Below, one piece after another: positions 24,601 through 39,600 of a DNA stretch of 64,000 nt. The DNA comes from Brachionus rotundiformis (Eukaryota > Rotifera > Eurotatoria > Ploima > Brachionidae). The stretch spans positions 6,174,835 to 6,238,834 of the forward strand of contig JAESIW010000137.1 in the NCBI GenBank assembly GCA_016802295.1, written 5' to 3'. A program made the position numbers and the translations under genes. The stretch's first letter is position 1, and each line of letters opens with the position of its first letter. The notes under the pieces are model-generated. The model saw only the letters and a program-made list of their open reading frames with translations, was not told the DNA's origin and did not search any database.

Positions 24601-27600
24601 CAATATGTGTCAAAATTCTGGTCTGGAGTTCTTCTAATGAATTCTCTTTGTCCCCAGTAGTCGATTTCAAATTTTTGTTGATTTTTAATCTTGGCATTGG
24701 CAACAAGACCAATCGAAGCCTTGAGTGTGGCTATTATCGGTTCTATGTCTTCGTGGAGTATAGATTGGTTTAAGTTTAATGTCAGAGCCTTGTTGACTGG
24801 CCGTGTTTTGAGGCTATCTTGGGACAAAGAGTAAAATTTGTTACCATTGTTGTAAGAGATTGGCACCGAGTTCAAGCTGTTAAACATAGCTTGTTTGTTC
24901 ATTTCAGTTTTGCTTTTAAAGTCCTCTTCTTGGCCAAGCTCGACTATTTTAAGTCGATTGCTCTCCATTTCGTTCCTCACTACTACCACAAACCAAAGCT
25001 CATTGTACATGTTGCTAAATTTAAATGGTCACTATGGCCAAATTTGCCAAATAAAATTTAAAATCAAATGAAAAAAAATAGAGACTCTGGTGCAACTTTA
25101 TATAGAACCATTGGAATAAATAAAGCTTTGGTAAAATAGACAAAACAAAAAAATTTAATTAATTATTAAAAAAATTTTTTTCTGAAATATTATCTATTTA
25201 TTACCAATTAGACTAACTTTTATTAATTTAATTTTATTTATATTTTTTCTCTAAAAAGAGAGCTAAACTTTTGGAAAACCGAATAATACCAAGTACCATA
25301 TGCTAGTAATGGGAAAGATCCTATGAATCAGCTTGGTAATGTAAATTGTGAATCCTTCTCTGAAATATTATTTATTTATTTATTAAAAATAGGATTAATT
25401 TTTATTTAATAGGAATTATATTTTAATTTCTAAAAAGTATTTTATTCTAGTTTAAAAATGCTAATTAACTTAATTATTTTCTAATAATTAAAAATTTTGT
25501 GGCCAGAAACATCTGATATAACCAATTTTGAGTTTTAGACATCTAAGTTTAAAAATGTGAATGGTCAATCAAAATATCAGAATGGCATATTTATAAAATT
25601 CGATATAATTTTTGTTTTTCTTAATCTAATAATTATTAAATAAAAATTAATTTAAACTTGATAATCTAAAAAAGGCTATTTTTCCAATCAAATAATTACT
25701 GTCACATTTAAGTCTGTAACCATGTCAATGAAAATAGAAAAAAAACCATTACGGTTTGGACAAGTCAGCAAGATATTATTAAATTTCATATTAGATTAGA
25801 TAATATTTCATTTGGTTTTAAGAATTTTTTTATGGATAATGAAAAAATTTTTTCAAGAGTCAATAAGATTTAGTGAAAATTTGGATAATTTTGGTAAAAT
25901 AAGCAAAATCTTACGCTCTATGGTCAATTAGATTGCTGGTGTAAATGTGGCGTACAGTGAATGAAGAAACACTATCATTCCAACAATTGGTACAATGTTT
26001 AAATTGAATCCTGAAGTTGGTAACAAAATTTTTCAGAGCATTCTCAATCGATCTAATGTCTTCATCAATCACTGGAGTGGTGAGAGTGATGCGCCAAAAG
26101 TTATCTTCTGGAACGAAGAACCGCTGGTTTTCGTTCAACAAAAATGAGGTCAGTGACAGCGAACTCAATTGGCTATTGGCGTAAATTTGCTGCTGTATGG
26201 CAAAGTAAAATTGATTTTCATCTACAAGTGCTTGCACAACTGGCGACAAATTGGTTCCATTTATGGTTAATTTAAACATGAGCAAACTGGCTGGGTAGAC
26301 CACTTGAGACGGGTTTATATTGAACCTATTCATGGGAATATTGGAGTAAAACTGAGACAAAACTAACACATCATGGTAGCTGTCAAGTAGCTGGGTTTGA
26401 ATTGGAAATAGAGAAGGATCTATACCAGATGTAAGATAGAAGGCATTTCTAATAGCTGTTTCGATTTGGGACCGAGTGAATATTGAGCTCGATAGGGCAA
26501 AATTTTTGAGAACAATTGGAAAATTTTGTAGCTTGATGCCAGGTGTATCAATGAATGATTGGTTTACGCCAGATTTTTCCATTATTCCACATAATAGATA
26601 GTTTGAATAGAAATTTTTTCTCACTTTTTCCACATTTTGGCGCACTATGTCACTGGTTGGCGTTATACTCGAATCATTCGAGCTGATTAATACATCATTT
26701 ACAAACACAGAGTAGTCCAAACGCGTAAACTTGTTCCTTTTATGATTAGATAGTAAAATTATAGATAATAATTAAAATTTTAATATTACCAATTATTGAA
26801 AAATATAACTTTGGTATTTAAGATATCTATTTTTAGACAATTTCGCTGTGTGCTGCACCACAAAAATTCTAAAATAAAAATTTAAAAAATATTCTCTTTA
26901 TTATCTTTAAATAAATTTTATTGCCTGGTCTTGCCGTAAGCCAAGAGTCAACTAATGCTTTCTTTATAAAGTCCATGTGTGCAGGATTAATATCTCCACA
27001 AATATCCACCGAAAAAGCATTGCTAAACGAGTACACTTTACCATCTACATTGTCAATAAAAGCTTCCTTGAAGCATGTATCTCTTACTATCTGCTTTAAT
27101 AAAGTTGCATTAGGACTACGGACTTCATTTTTAACACTGCTAGTCTCATTGGTGGTAATGTTAATCGAATAGTCGATGGTTAAGGCTGTTTTACCAATGT
27201 TTGTAAATGATGTCTGCTGACTTAATTCATTGACATTTATGTTCAAATCTTTGAGGCCATTTATTTTGGATTCGCAGATAAAACCGGTCAAATTGCTGGT
27301 ACTAAGCTCAACATAAAATCTGTTATCAGTTTTGTTGAGATAAAGCGAGTCGCCGCTGAAGTTTTTTTGCTGAAAGGCGCCCCAGTTGTTATACTCAATT
27401 GGATGAATGGTATTGGAGAGCTTTGATGCCCATATCCAAGACCAGCTGCTCTCATTTTGAGTGCCATTTCTGAAAATGGCTGACGATGTCCAGTACATGT
27501 TATCACCAAGCTGTTTTACATTTAACCAGTCAAGTACAGAGTTGAGCTTTTGTTCAGTCTCAAAAATAACCAAGGAAGCTCCACTTATTTGGCATTCGTA

Positions 27601-30600
27601 GTCAGCGGTGAGTCTATTTACCCCAGTTGATATTGCCTTGGCCGAAAAGCATCTATCACTCACTCCTGGAATTATTTCGTAACCAAATGGGCATGAAAAT
27701 TGAGGGTTAGCTTGTTTCCACGCTTCTACTAGACATGGTTGAAGCTCCATTTTGAAGTTAAGCTGTGTTTCACATGGTAGAATTAGGTTTATTGAATCAC
27801 GAGTTGAATATATGCTTTCTTGGCGGGAAGATTGGCAAAAATCACCATAAAAATCTGAGGTACAACTACAAGTGAATGTACAATTAGCCCTTTGATTACA
27901 TGTACCCCCATTTAAGCATGGCAAGCTGGAACAATAGTCAAATGTGTCCACGCATAATTTTTCTTAAAAATCAAACTAATTTTAGGAAATAATTTAGCTA
28001 ATTTTTATTAAAATTTTTAATTATTATTTATAATTTAGCTTAAATATTAAGGATTAGAATAAAACTAATTTTATTGACAAAAAAAATTCATAACATAATC
28101 AGAAACAATGTTTTGAAAATGACACCAATCTCTTTAAAGTAAAAACTCAACGCCAGCGGATAATCATTTTTTTATTTCTTTGATTACATTTAGTTTAATT
28201 ATTATTTTTTTTTCTCGGAAAATATAATAAAATTTATTGTTCATCATGTGTTACCCGCTGTTTAAAAAATTCTAATTAATTTAAATTAAACCTAAATTTA
28301 ATCTGCTATTCAATTGAGGTTATGACTAAAAATTATTTTTATATTATAAGTTATATAAATAGATATATCTATTATACATTTAGTAATTAGAAAACACAAT
28401 AATTAAAAAATAACAAGCCAGAATAATATTTAAATTGGTTTACTTTGTTCACAATTAGGCCCGGTGTATTCAGGTGCACAATTGCATGTATATGTTCCAT
28501 TCGGTCCATCGATACAGGTTGCACCATTTTGGCACGGTGAATATAGACATCCTTGCACTCTTAGATTACAGTAGTCTCCCGTATACCCCGGCAAACACTC
28601 GCATGTAGCACTAAAACTATCATTTAAACTTGGTCTACACACACCTTGACCACAATTGATAAAATCGCATAGAGTGAGGCGAGTTTCGCAATTTTGACCA
28701 GAGTATGGGTAAAAACAATTACAGGTATAGCTGGTTGAGTTTAAAGATGTACATAAGCCATTTTGCGAGCAAGGACTCGAATCACAAGGAGTAACTTGAA
28801 CGTCACAATTTTGACCAGAAAATCCAGAGGTGCAATTGCACAAGTAACCATTGGGAACATCAGTGCATTGAGCACCATTTTTGCACGGACCAAATAAACA
28901 CTGGCTAATGACATTTGAACAATCTGAACCATTAAAATTGCTTGGACAAATACATCCATTTCCAGTAGAGTTACACAATCCGCCATTTTTGCATTGTACT
29001 AGGCAATTTTGTCTAAATTGGCATTGATCCCCGGTAAATCCTGGCTCACATTGGCAAACAGTGTTATTGAATGTAGCTACACAAGTTCCATTATTAAAGC
29101 ATGGAAATTGAGAACAATTGTCTACTGGTGTTTCACAATTGGGACCAAAATGGCTCGGCAGACAGAGACAAGAGTAAAAATTGATAGAAGACACACAAGT
29201 GCCACTATTTTGGCACGGATTGGAAGCACATGAATCAATAATAATTTCACAACTATAATAATTAAATTTAAAAATTAAATTTTGAATTTTTAAATGTTTG
29301 TAATTTATCACTTTTGGCCAGTTACTCCAGGTTGACAATCGCATTCATAATCAGTTGAATTGACATTTCGGCATGTACCAAATGGACCACATGGTCTAAA
29401 TGCAGAACAATAATCTGTGCTAAATTCGCATCTATTTCCAAAATATTGTGGCAAACAAACACAACTGTATGAGTTTGATTCTTTTAAAAAATAAAAATTT
29501 TCCAATTAAAATTTTCTATTAATTAAAGTCTTTGTTATAAATTAATTATTAGATTACCAAGATTGTTGACACAAGCTCCATTGTTTAAGCACGGAGATGA
29601 CTCACATGGTAGCACTCTTTGCTCACAAAAGTGTCCTGTGTATCCATTATTACAAATGCATGCATAATTTCCAAAGCTGGTTTGTACACACCGCTGGGTT
29701 CCATTTCTGGAACAATTGTTGTTCAAACAAGAGTCAATGATTAGGTCCGTGCAGTCCACACCGGTGAATCCAGGTTGGCAAGTGCACTTGAAAGAACCAA
29801 TTGTGTTCTCACATTGTCCATTATTTTTGCACACATTCAGCTCGCACTCATTCACATCTTGGTTACACCTGGCGCCTGTATAGCCCGGACCGCATGCACA
29901 AAGATACCCAGTATAGTTCTAAAGAAAATTTTATTTATCTATAAAATAATATACTAAAATATATAAGAGCTACATAGCGATAACAGCTGGCTCCATTAAG
30001 ACACGGATTGGACTCGCAGGCGTTTATGATTTGGTCACAATATACGCCTGTAAAGCCTGGCTGACATTCACATATTACCGTATCATCAAAAAGCTTTGAG
30101 CATCGGCCTGAATTTTGGCATGGATTAACATCACATGACTGAGAGAATTGGCAATTGAGGCCTCCAAAATTTGCAGGACATTGGCAAATGTAGAAGCCGT
30201 TTATTGAGGAGCAATTGCCACTGTTTTGGCACGGATTTGGCACACATGCATCAGCTTGTATTTGGCAATAGGTTCCGGTAAATCCGGACAAACAGTTGCA
30301 GGTAAAATTATTAATACCTTGAGGCTGGCAACTACCACCATTAAAGCATGTCACTTTGCTGCATAAATTGCTCACGGTTTCACAATTGATGCCCTCATAT
30401 CCAGCCGGACAGTCACAGTAAGCAAAAGAATTGGTCAATTGTTTGCAAGTGCTGTTATTAGTGCAATTACCATTGTTGGCACACAAGTCTAGCTGTACAT
30501 CGCACTCAGGGCCTGTGAAGCCTGTATCACATAGACAAAGATATTCAGGATTGGCAGTGAGTGGATTAAGGACTGAAAGACAAACACCATTTCGGCACGG

Positions 30601-33600
30601 ATTGGACAAACAAGTGTCAATGACAGATGAACAATCATGCCCAGTATACCCACTTGAGCATTGGCATGAATATCCGCCAATGTGGTCTATGCACAAGCCA
30701 TTAGCACAAGGATTCGAGCTGCAGTAGGATATTTTGTTGTCACAGTTCTTTCCGGTCCATCCATTGCTACAAAAGCATGTATAGTTGCCAGGCTCGGTTC
30801 GGTAACAGTCTCCATTTACACACGGATTTAGAAGCTTGCACATGTCTATTTGCTCTTGGCAGTATTTGCCGCCGAATCCAGCTCCGCATTGGCACATGAA
30901 TGTTGTGTTCAAGTTTACACAGTTTGCGTTGTTGAAACATGGTCGATTGGAACAAAAGTCAATGCGGTTGGCACAGTCCAAACCCGTATAACCATGCTGA
31001 CAGATGCACATTGCTTGCGCGTATGACTGGTCAATTATGCACACGCCTCCATTCAGACATGGCCTGTTTATACACGGATCAATATAGTTTTCGCAATAAC
31101 GACCTGAATAGTTCAAGTCACATTGGCAGTAATAGCTTTGGTGTAAATAATTTTAAAAAAAGCTTAATTAAAAGATAGGCTATTTGAGTTTAATTTTTTT
31201 TTAATTATCTATTAGTTTAAGTTTAATTATTCTGAGAAAAATTTACTATGAGTTTTTTTAGCCAAATTTTTGCCAACTTGTCTTGAAGATAAACTCCTAG
31301 TCAGATTAAGCAAATTAATATAAGAATGTTATTTCTTAAATAATATTTTTATTAATTAGTCATTTTAAAAAAGGCACAATTAGCAAAAATTTGGTTTCTT
31401 ATAAAAGAGCTCTGCATTTACAACATGGTCTATCAGAGTAAGTAATTGTCAATTTAGTGAATAGATCATTTCTTTTATAATAATTGCAATTTTTAGACCA
31501 ATATTTTATCGACTTATATAAACAGTTTAATTCTTAAAAGCTTTAAAAAAATAAAGGAACAATTAAAATAATGAAGTCCTTATTTATATCTACAAGCTCG
31601 TTTTAAAAACAATTATTCAACTATTCAGAGATTATTTGTTACCGACTTAAAGACATTGGAAAACTTCAGATAAAAATCAGTTGAGTAAGCTAAGATTTAA
31701 TCAGAGCCATTAAGTCAATGCATCAAGAACAAAAGGCTGCGATGGCTCGGGCATGTACTTAGAATGAAAGATTCACCGATATAAAAAAGGGCCCTTCAAT
31801 GGACATCTCAAGGGTGACGTTAGGTAGGACAGCAGCGGTAAAGGCAAAAGATCGACTTGAATGGAAATCAAAAGGAATGACCCTATGCTCCTCAAGGAGT
31901 CAATAAGGAAAAAAAATTAAAATTTAATGAAAATATAATTGAAACAATAAAAAATAGTCTTCTAAAATTTTTTCTAAATTTTTTAATTAAAATGTAATAA
32001 AGATTCCGCCGAGTAATGGAGAATTTCTTTACAATATATTTGAAATTATATTTGAAAATTATTTTAAAAATAAACAACATTAATTAATCATTTAAAATTG
32101 ACTAAAGCTGAATAATCGACTATTCGAATAGTTGGCTTATTTAGAAATTTTTCTATGACTGTTGAGATAAATTCATCTGGTCCTATACAATAAGAGGGGA
32201 TCTTATTCAAATGTTCAAAATAGTCAACCGTCATGAGAAGATTAACCTTAAGAAGGGTGTGAATCTGGACTTAAGGAGAAAACATAACATGAAACTAGAG
32301 AAAGAAATTTGCAAACAAGCTTCATCAAGATATAGCTTTCTTTACTTTATCGCAGAGTGTTGTCAACTCAGAGACAGTCAATGGCTTTAAAGCGGGTATC
32401 GACTGAGAAGTGTTTGATATTGAACAAAGAAAGAAAGGAAAGACTGACACAGCTTTTATAGAACTAAATGCCGGAAGGCGTTAGTATATATTTCTATACT
32501 GCAATATCATAACTACTACTAATACTACCATTGTAAATGTGAACGTTTTCAAGCCAATCAACGTCTACATCAAATCAAATATTGAGAATCAGAGATAGCC
32601 TAAGAATGATTCTTGGTGTACACTGATCAGAAAAACTAAGTAGTCAAACGATGAGCTATATAGAAGAACTAAGTCAGAACCAATGAGTCAATGTATCAAG
32701 AATAAGAAACTGCGTTGGCTTGGATTTGTACTTAGAATGAAAAGAATTAGAAAACCAAACAGAACTCTACAATAGACACCGAAAAATTACAAAAAAGCTC
32801 ATCAAAATGGAAATGACAAGGGTAAAAGTGAGCGTGAAGGCAAAAAATTGACTTGAGTGGAAAGCAAAAGTAATGACAATAGACACTGTGTTCTAATGAC
32901 CAAAAATTAAATGACAAAAATGCTGTAGAAACTAGACTTCTTTTGGGAATTTAAAAATCTATAAATGAGGGAATAAATGTTTTCCCATTATTAACAGCTT
33001 CTTCCAATTGTTTGTTATCGGATTTTATAATTATGTGATTTTTTACTCACTGCCTTTAATTAGTGCTATTTTATAAAGAAAGAAATTTTTATCTAAAATA
33101 GATATTTTTTCTTTTCCATAGCCTATCTATTATAACTGAAAAAAACCTACTCATTGGTTCCATTGGCGACACAAGTTGCGCCGTTATAGCATGGCGTTTT
33201 TTTAGCCAGACATGGATTAACACTATTTTCACAGTTGGGTCCATCAAAGCCTGGCGGACACTGGCATTTGTAGCTGCATTGCGATTCGTTGAAGGTGCAC
33301 AGAGCCATATTTTTGCACACACCTTCTGTGCATGGATTGTAGGTGAATTGGCATGATTTGCCATAATAGCAACTGTTTTTACATTTGCAAACATAGTCGC
33401 CAGGAGCGACGTACATGCACATGCCATTGTTGCCGCACAGATCTTGTCCAGATTGGCACGGATCTACAGGAGTCTCACAGTAAGCCCCGGTAAAGCTGCT
33501 TGGACACACGCATTGAAAACCGACTGTCACTGACGAATTGCTCACACAGTATCCTCCATTGAGGCAAGTGACCGAGTCACATAAAACCACGGACTCCTGG

Positions 33601-36600
33601 CAATAGATGCCTTTGTATCCGGGCAGACAATTGCACCGGAAAACAGCTGGCAAAGGCGACACACAATTTCCATTTATGCACGGATTGCTCTGACACACGT
33701 CATATCTTTCTGTACACTTTGGACCAGTGAAACCAGGCGGGCAAACACACTTGGTCTCGGTGAACGAAATCTGCTGGCATCTTATATTGGACGGACATGG
33801 ATTTGGCTCACACAAATTGATGGTCGTTTCGCAAAATCGACCTGTCTCGTAAGGCGGGCACACACATTCGAATGAAAGCAGGCCAGTTTGGACACACATG
33901 GCGTTTGATGAACGGCACGGACTCGAAGCGCACACGTCCAAAGGCATGTCACACTCAGTGCCAGTCACGCCCTGTGGACACACAGATATGTTGTACGAAG
34001 TGGCAAATTGGCACACGCCACCATTTAGACAAGGATTGGACGGCTCACATACAGACAAATTGATCTCACAATAGCGGCCTGTGTAGCCCGATGGACAGAG
34101 ACATTTTACCAAGCCAAAATTGTTTGTGTAACAGTTTCCCCTAACACATGGATTGTTGGCACAAGAGTCGATTTTTATTTCACAAAAGCGTCCAGTGTAT
34201 CCATAATTGCATAGACACTCGAAATGTCCGAAAAATCGGCTCACACACTGGCTATTGGCCGATAGGCAAGGGTTCGAAGAGCACGGATCGCTGATGCTCT
34301 CGCATCTAGCGCCAGCGAATCCAGACTGGCATATGCACAAGTTAGAGCCGTTTTGGTCAGGGATGCACACTCCTCCATTAAGACAATAATGGGTGCATGA
34401 CGATGTGTTACAGTTTGGACCTGTGAATTCTGGCGGACATCGGCACTTATGGTCACATTTAATTAAATTAATTTTATCAAAAAATAATTAAATTACTTCA
34501 TATGAGTTTATTTTGTCCGTACAAATGCCTAGGTTAAGGCATGGATTTGAGGAGCATTCGTTTGATTCAAATTCGCACCGAGGTCCGTAAAATCCTTGCG
34601 GACAAGTGCACGTGTATGTTCCATTTGTGTCAGATGTGCAAACAGCTGAGTTAAGACAAGGCTGGCTAGAGCATATTTCTACCAATGTTTCACAAAATTG
34701 ACCCGAATAGTGCTTTGGACACATGCATTTAAATGAGCCAATTTTGTCCTCAATGCATGTACCACTGTTCTGGCATGGACTCGACTCACACTTAAATAAG
34801 TGATTAGATTATTATATGATCTTGTGATAACAATGTCAAAATATTTTCAATTTAGAAACAAATAAAAAAGTTTAAACTATTTTAAATTAATTTTTTTGAT
34901 AGAAATAAGCTTTTAAAATGGTTGTCAATGTTTACCAAAGGTCTATGCTCTAAAGAAATTAAAAAATACTTATCAATCAACATATTTATTACCTTGGAAA
35001 GCGTAAAATTAAACAACCCTATTGTTATATTACAACTTGGCAGTATTCTTTTATTTAAATTTATCAGTTTAAAGATTAAAAGTTAAAAAACATGCATTGT
35101 TTAAATAATTCATACTGGAGCAAAGTAAAATTTTTGATCAAATTTTAAGCGCTCAATCTTGCTCAAACATTTTTTTAGATGCGCAATTAAAATTCATCGC
35201 GGATTTTTTGTTCTTTTAAGACTTCAAAGCTTTATTTTTAAACTTGTGAAAAATGATTGTAATTTCTAAAAACGCAATGAAATTTAATTGCGAATTCAAT
35301 CTCCCTGAGTTCGCAACTAAAGAAGAAAACACATGGATTCTTGATGAATAGAGAAAACTAACTTTTAACCAAAAAGTCACACTCATAAAACAAAAATATC
35401 CAAACCTGTCAATAGATAATGTTAAGTCCCAAATTAACTTAACAAATATTATGGTCGACGATGCAGAAGCTTTTATGGACAAAAACGATATATTCAAACA
35501 ACTAAGAAAACTAATAAGAGAACAAGAAGCAAACGAAGATAGTATCCAAGATATAATGTTAGAATTGAATCATAATCTTTTTTAAGAAAGATTATTTTTT
35601 TATTCATCATTAATTTTTTCTCTTTTCTCTGAAGTTTTAAATATTGAATTCATCGAGGACGATGTGATTTTATATGGGGGGATATGTTACCTTGAATTAT
35701 CACATATTCATCAGCTTATTAAATGATGCACAAAGATAAGTGAGAATTATACTTGTCATGTATCTCAGAAGTTAGACGCTTCGAAATGCTGACAAATACA
35801 TTTACTACTCAGCTCACATCTTGTCTTAATTATAAGCTCGTGTTAATAACACGACCATTTAGGTATAGATAAGAATTCGATTCTTAGAACTTCAGAACGT
35901 TCATTTATTTAATAAAGCTTTTTAAGATTAAATATTGTTTTATTATAAACCGGTTACATATATTTAAACTTTTAAATTTTTTGTTAGTTTTTTAACTTTA
36001 TAGTTTTGAATAAAGCAATTTAAAAAGAAACTATATATATATTGTTTAACCTTTGAGTTACGAAGCCCTGTAACAGTTATAATATTTTTTTTTCAATTTT
36101 TAAGAATATATTTTTTACATTTAAAAATAATTTCTTTAAAAAACAAGTCCATCGAACTTTCATTTTATCATAGAAATTTTTCTTTAAGAATATCTTGGTT
36201 GAGACCTACATAATTTTAGAATTCTTTCAATGGGAGAACAAGAAAACGAATGGTAAACAATAATGCAAATAAAATGTCTACTTAGCTTTTGCCAACTAAT
36301 CAGTTTTTATTTTAAAGTAATAAATGGTATAAATAAACGGTATCAAATAAAACTATGATTTAATGATAAAAAATCGATTGTTTCATTAAATTAGCGAGAA
36401 TAATCTATTAATTAATTTTTTTTCACTATCAAATATTGCTTCAAATTATCCAATAAATCTTTTAATCTCTTTTATTGTTCATAAACTTTTTAAACATTAT
36501 AAACAAAATTGTCTAAATTGATTATCTTATAGATTTTATTGATTATCTTTTATCTGTACTATTTACCAAATTTCTGGTTCATTTTGCAATCCAAAGCGGC

Positions 36601-39600
36601 TTGATATACCAAAAAATGTTACCAAAATGCTCCTAATTAAATGTTACATTTACAAAATACATTTATTAATAAATCGGTTATTAATTATTTACACTTAATT
36701 AAAACAGCTTGCTTATTTAAATCTAATTATTTGACATAAAGAACGATCAGGTCTTACCTCATTAATGTCTATTTGACATGAGCTTCCTGTCCATCCAGGT
36801 GTACAAGTGCAAGAATAGGCAAACGTATCTGACAATTCTGTACATAGACCACCATTTTCACAAGGAGAGCTAGAGCAAGCAAGAATGTAACTGGTGCACC
36901 GTGCTCCAGTAAACCCTGGTCTACATCTACAAGACCAAGAATTTCCATTCGAAAGACAAGTTGCCCCATTTTGACAAGGCTGGCTGTCGCATATGTCCAA
37001 TTGGATCTCGCAGTTTTCGCCAGTCCAGCCAGCCTGACAAATGCATTTAGATCTGCACGAGCCCAAATTTATACAAGTGCCTTTGCCATTGCATGTTTGG
37101 TCAGTGCATGAATTTACTTCTACCTCACATCTTTCACCACTAAAACAAGTCGCGTTGCAATCACACCTCCATTTGTCTGGATTAACAGGATCAATGGAAC
37201 ATATCGCATTGTTTAGGCATGGAAAAGACAAGCAAGGATTTATTTTCAGTTGACACAGAGTGCCGGTATAGCCCGGTGGACAGACGCAACTGAACGAGTT
37301 TGGTCTTGATTGAGAACATGTTGCATTGCTCAAACATGGTGAGCTTTGGCACAAATCTATAATTGTTTCACACCGGTCACCAGTCAATCCGATTGGACAA
37401 TTGCACTTAAAACTTCCACTGTTCAAATCTTCTATACATTGTCCGCCGTTGCATGGCGAATTATCACACAGACGCAATCTTATGTCACATCTGTCACCGG
37501 TGAACAAAGGTGGACACTCACATGAATAGCTTGTATTTTTATCAATGCAAATTTTAAAACCTTCACATGGCGATGAGACACAAGGACTTAGAACTATTAG
37601 AGTTGAACAATCTGGTCCAGTGTAGCCATTCGAACAAATACAGCTAAAATTGTTCATTGATTGATCTGAGACACATAGTCCACTTTGGAAAAAAATGTAA
37701 AAAATGGTCTTAATTATTTAGAACAATTATAAATACTCATTAAAGCATGGATTTTTTAGACATGGATCAATTTTGGTCTCACACCGACTTCCTGAATACA
37801 GGGCACTACAAGCGCATTCAAAATTGCAACCATTGGATACACAAGTACCACCATTAAGACATTCACTACTTTTTTCACTGCAAATATCAGTGTAATTCTT
37901 TTGGAATGAAATATAAATTAATTAATAAATATGATTCTTTTATTTTCTTTTTTTTACTTGACAATTTTTTCCAGAATAATATTTACATGGACATGAACAA
38001 AAGTAGTCGTTGGTAAGTTCATTACAGATTCCACCATTTAGGCAAGTGTTGAAATCACACAACTTTCTTTTAATTTGGCAAATGTTTCCTGTGAAGCCTT
38101 GAGTACAGTTGCAGGTGAAGTTACATCCGTTGTTGGTGCACAGACCATTGTTGAGACACTTTGGCGAGCCGTCGGCATACGGCAAGCACTGGTCCAAAGG
38201 TGTGTCACAATATTTTCCTGTGTAGCCACAATCACAGTCACATGTATAACCGCAATCACTTTCGACGCATTTGCCAAATTGGCACAGCGACGAAGCGTTG
38301 CAGAAATTAATCTTTTGCTCACATCTTAAGCCCTCATATCCACAGGGACATTGGCATCCGATCATTAGGGAAGCGTCCATAAAACAGCTGCCTCCATTCA
38401 GACAGTAATTCTCGCACGGATCGACTACAATTTCACAGTTTGCACCTGTGAAACCAACTGTGCAGTCACATGAGTATGAAGTTGAATTCTTAAAGAGATA
38501 AATTAATCGAATTACCGTCATAAATTAAAATAAAATTTAGAAAAAAAACAGGCACATAGGCTGTTTATCCAAATACTTTAAAGTTAAGTTTTAATTATTA
38601 GAGAAAGATAGTTAAATATAAGAAAGTTTGGTCATCAATGTATCAAATCGAAAATATTCCAAAAAAATTTAAAAGAAAAATTTGACTTTATTTATTATCT
38701 ATTAGAGATATGAAATTTTACATTAGATATGATTAATGATTTTTGTTGAGTGTATGTTTTCTACAATGAGGATAGCCACTGAAGCAAATTTTCTCAGCCA
38801 AATTGAAGACTTTTAATTCGTGGATGACATTGCCTTAATATCGCAAAGGGAGAGCCATGTGGAAGAGAAAAAACTTTCGTCTAAGAATTAAACATTAGAA
38901 AAACACAAGTCAGTCAAAGTAAACTATCACTTTGGTTAATAAATGTGTGTAAATCGTTTAGAAAATTTGTTTATAAAACTCAAATTATTTGTAATTAAAA
39001 AAATTTTTTTTATTTATGTTTTTATTCTTACTTTTTTAAATATAGTAATGTAACTGTCAATGCGACTTAAAATTTTAAATAAATAAATAATGATAATAAT
39101 AATGAGGCTTCCATTATGATTAGTAAAATTTTCAGGAATTCAAGCATTTAAACATTGAGAATGATCTACACAGCACTGATTAGACCTCATTTAGAGTTTG
39201 CCATAAGTTCAATCTATTGAAAAGGACATTTGAGAAATTGGAAAAGTCCAAAGAAGAAGGACAAAAATAATTTCTTCACTTCGAAAATTTGAAAAATTAA
39301 GGCTGAAAATGTTTAATTACTCAAAAATAAGACGGATGAAGGGAGACTTAGTCCAACTTTTTAAAATCAACAGATATGAAATTATCACTTTTAATAATGG
39401 TATACATTTTTTCGAAATCAGTAGTCTAGCTTAAGAAGGCATAAGAAGTGTATAGTTAGAGAAGATGTGAAAGATTGCATACAATGACGGCACATTGACG
39501 TTTACGATCAAATTAAAATGATCATGCTCAAAAATTATCATTAAAATAAGTTTTTTAATTGTTTTAGCAAAAAAATTTAATGCAGAATCACATTTTCAAA

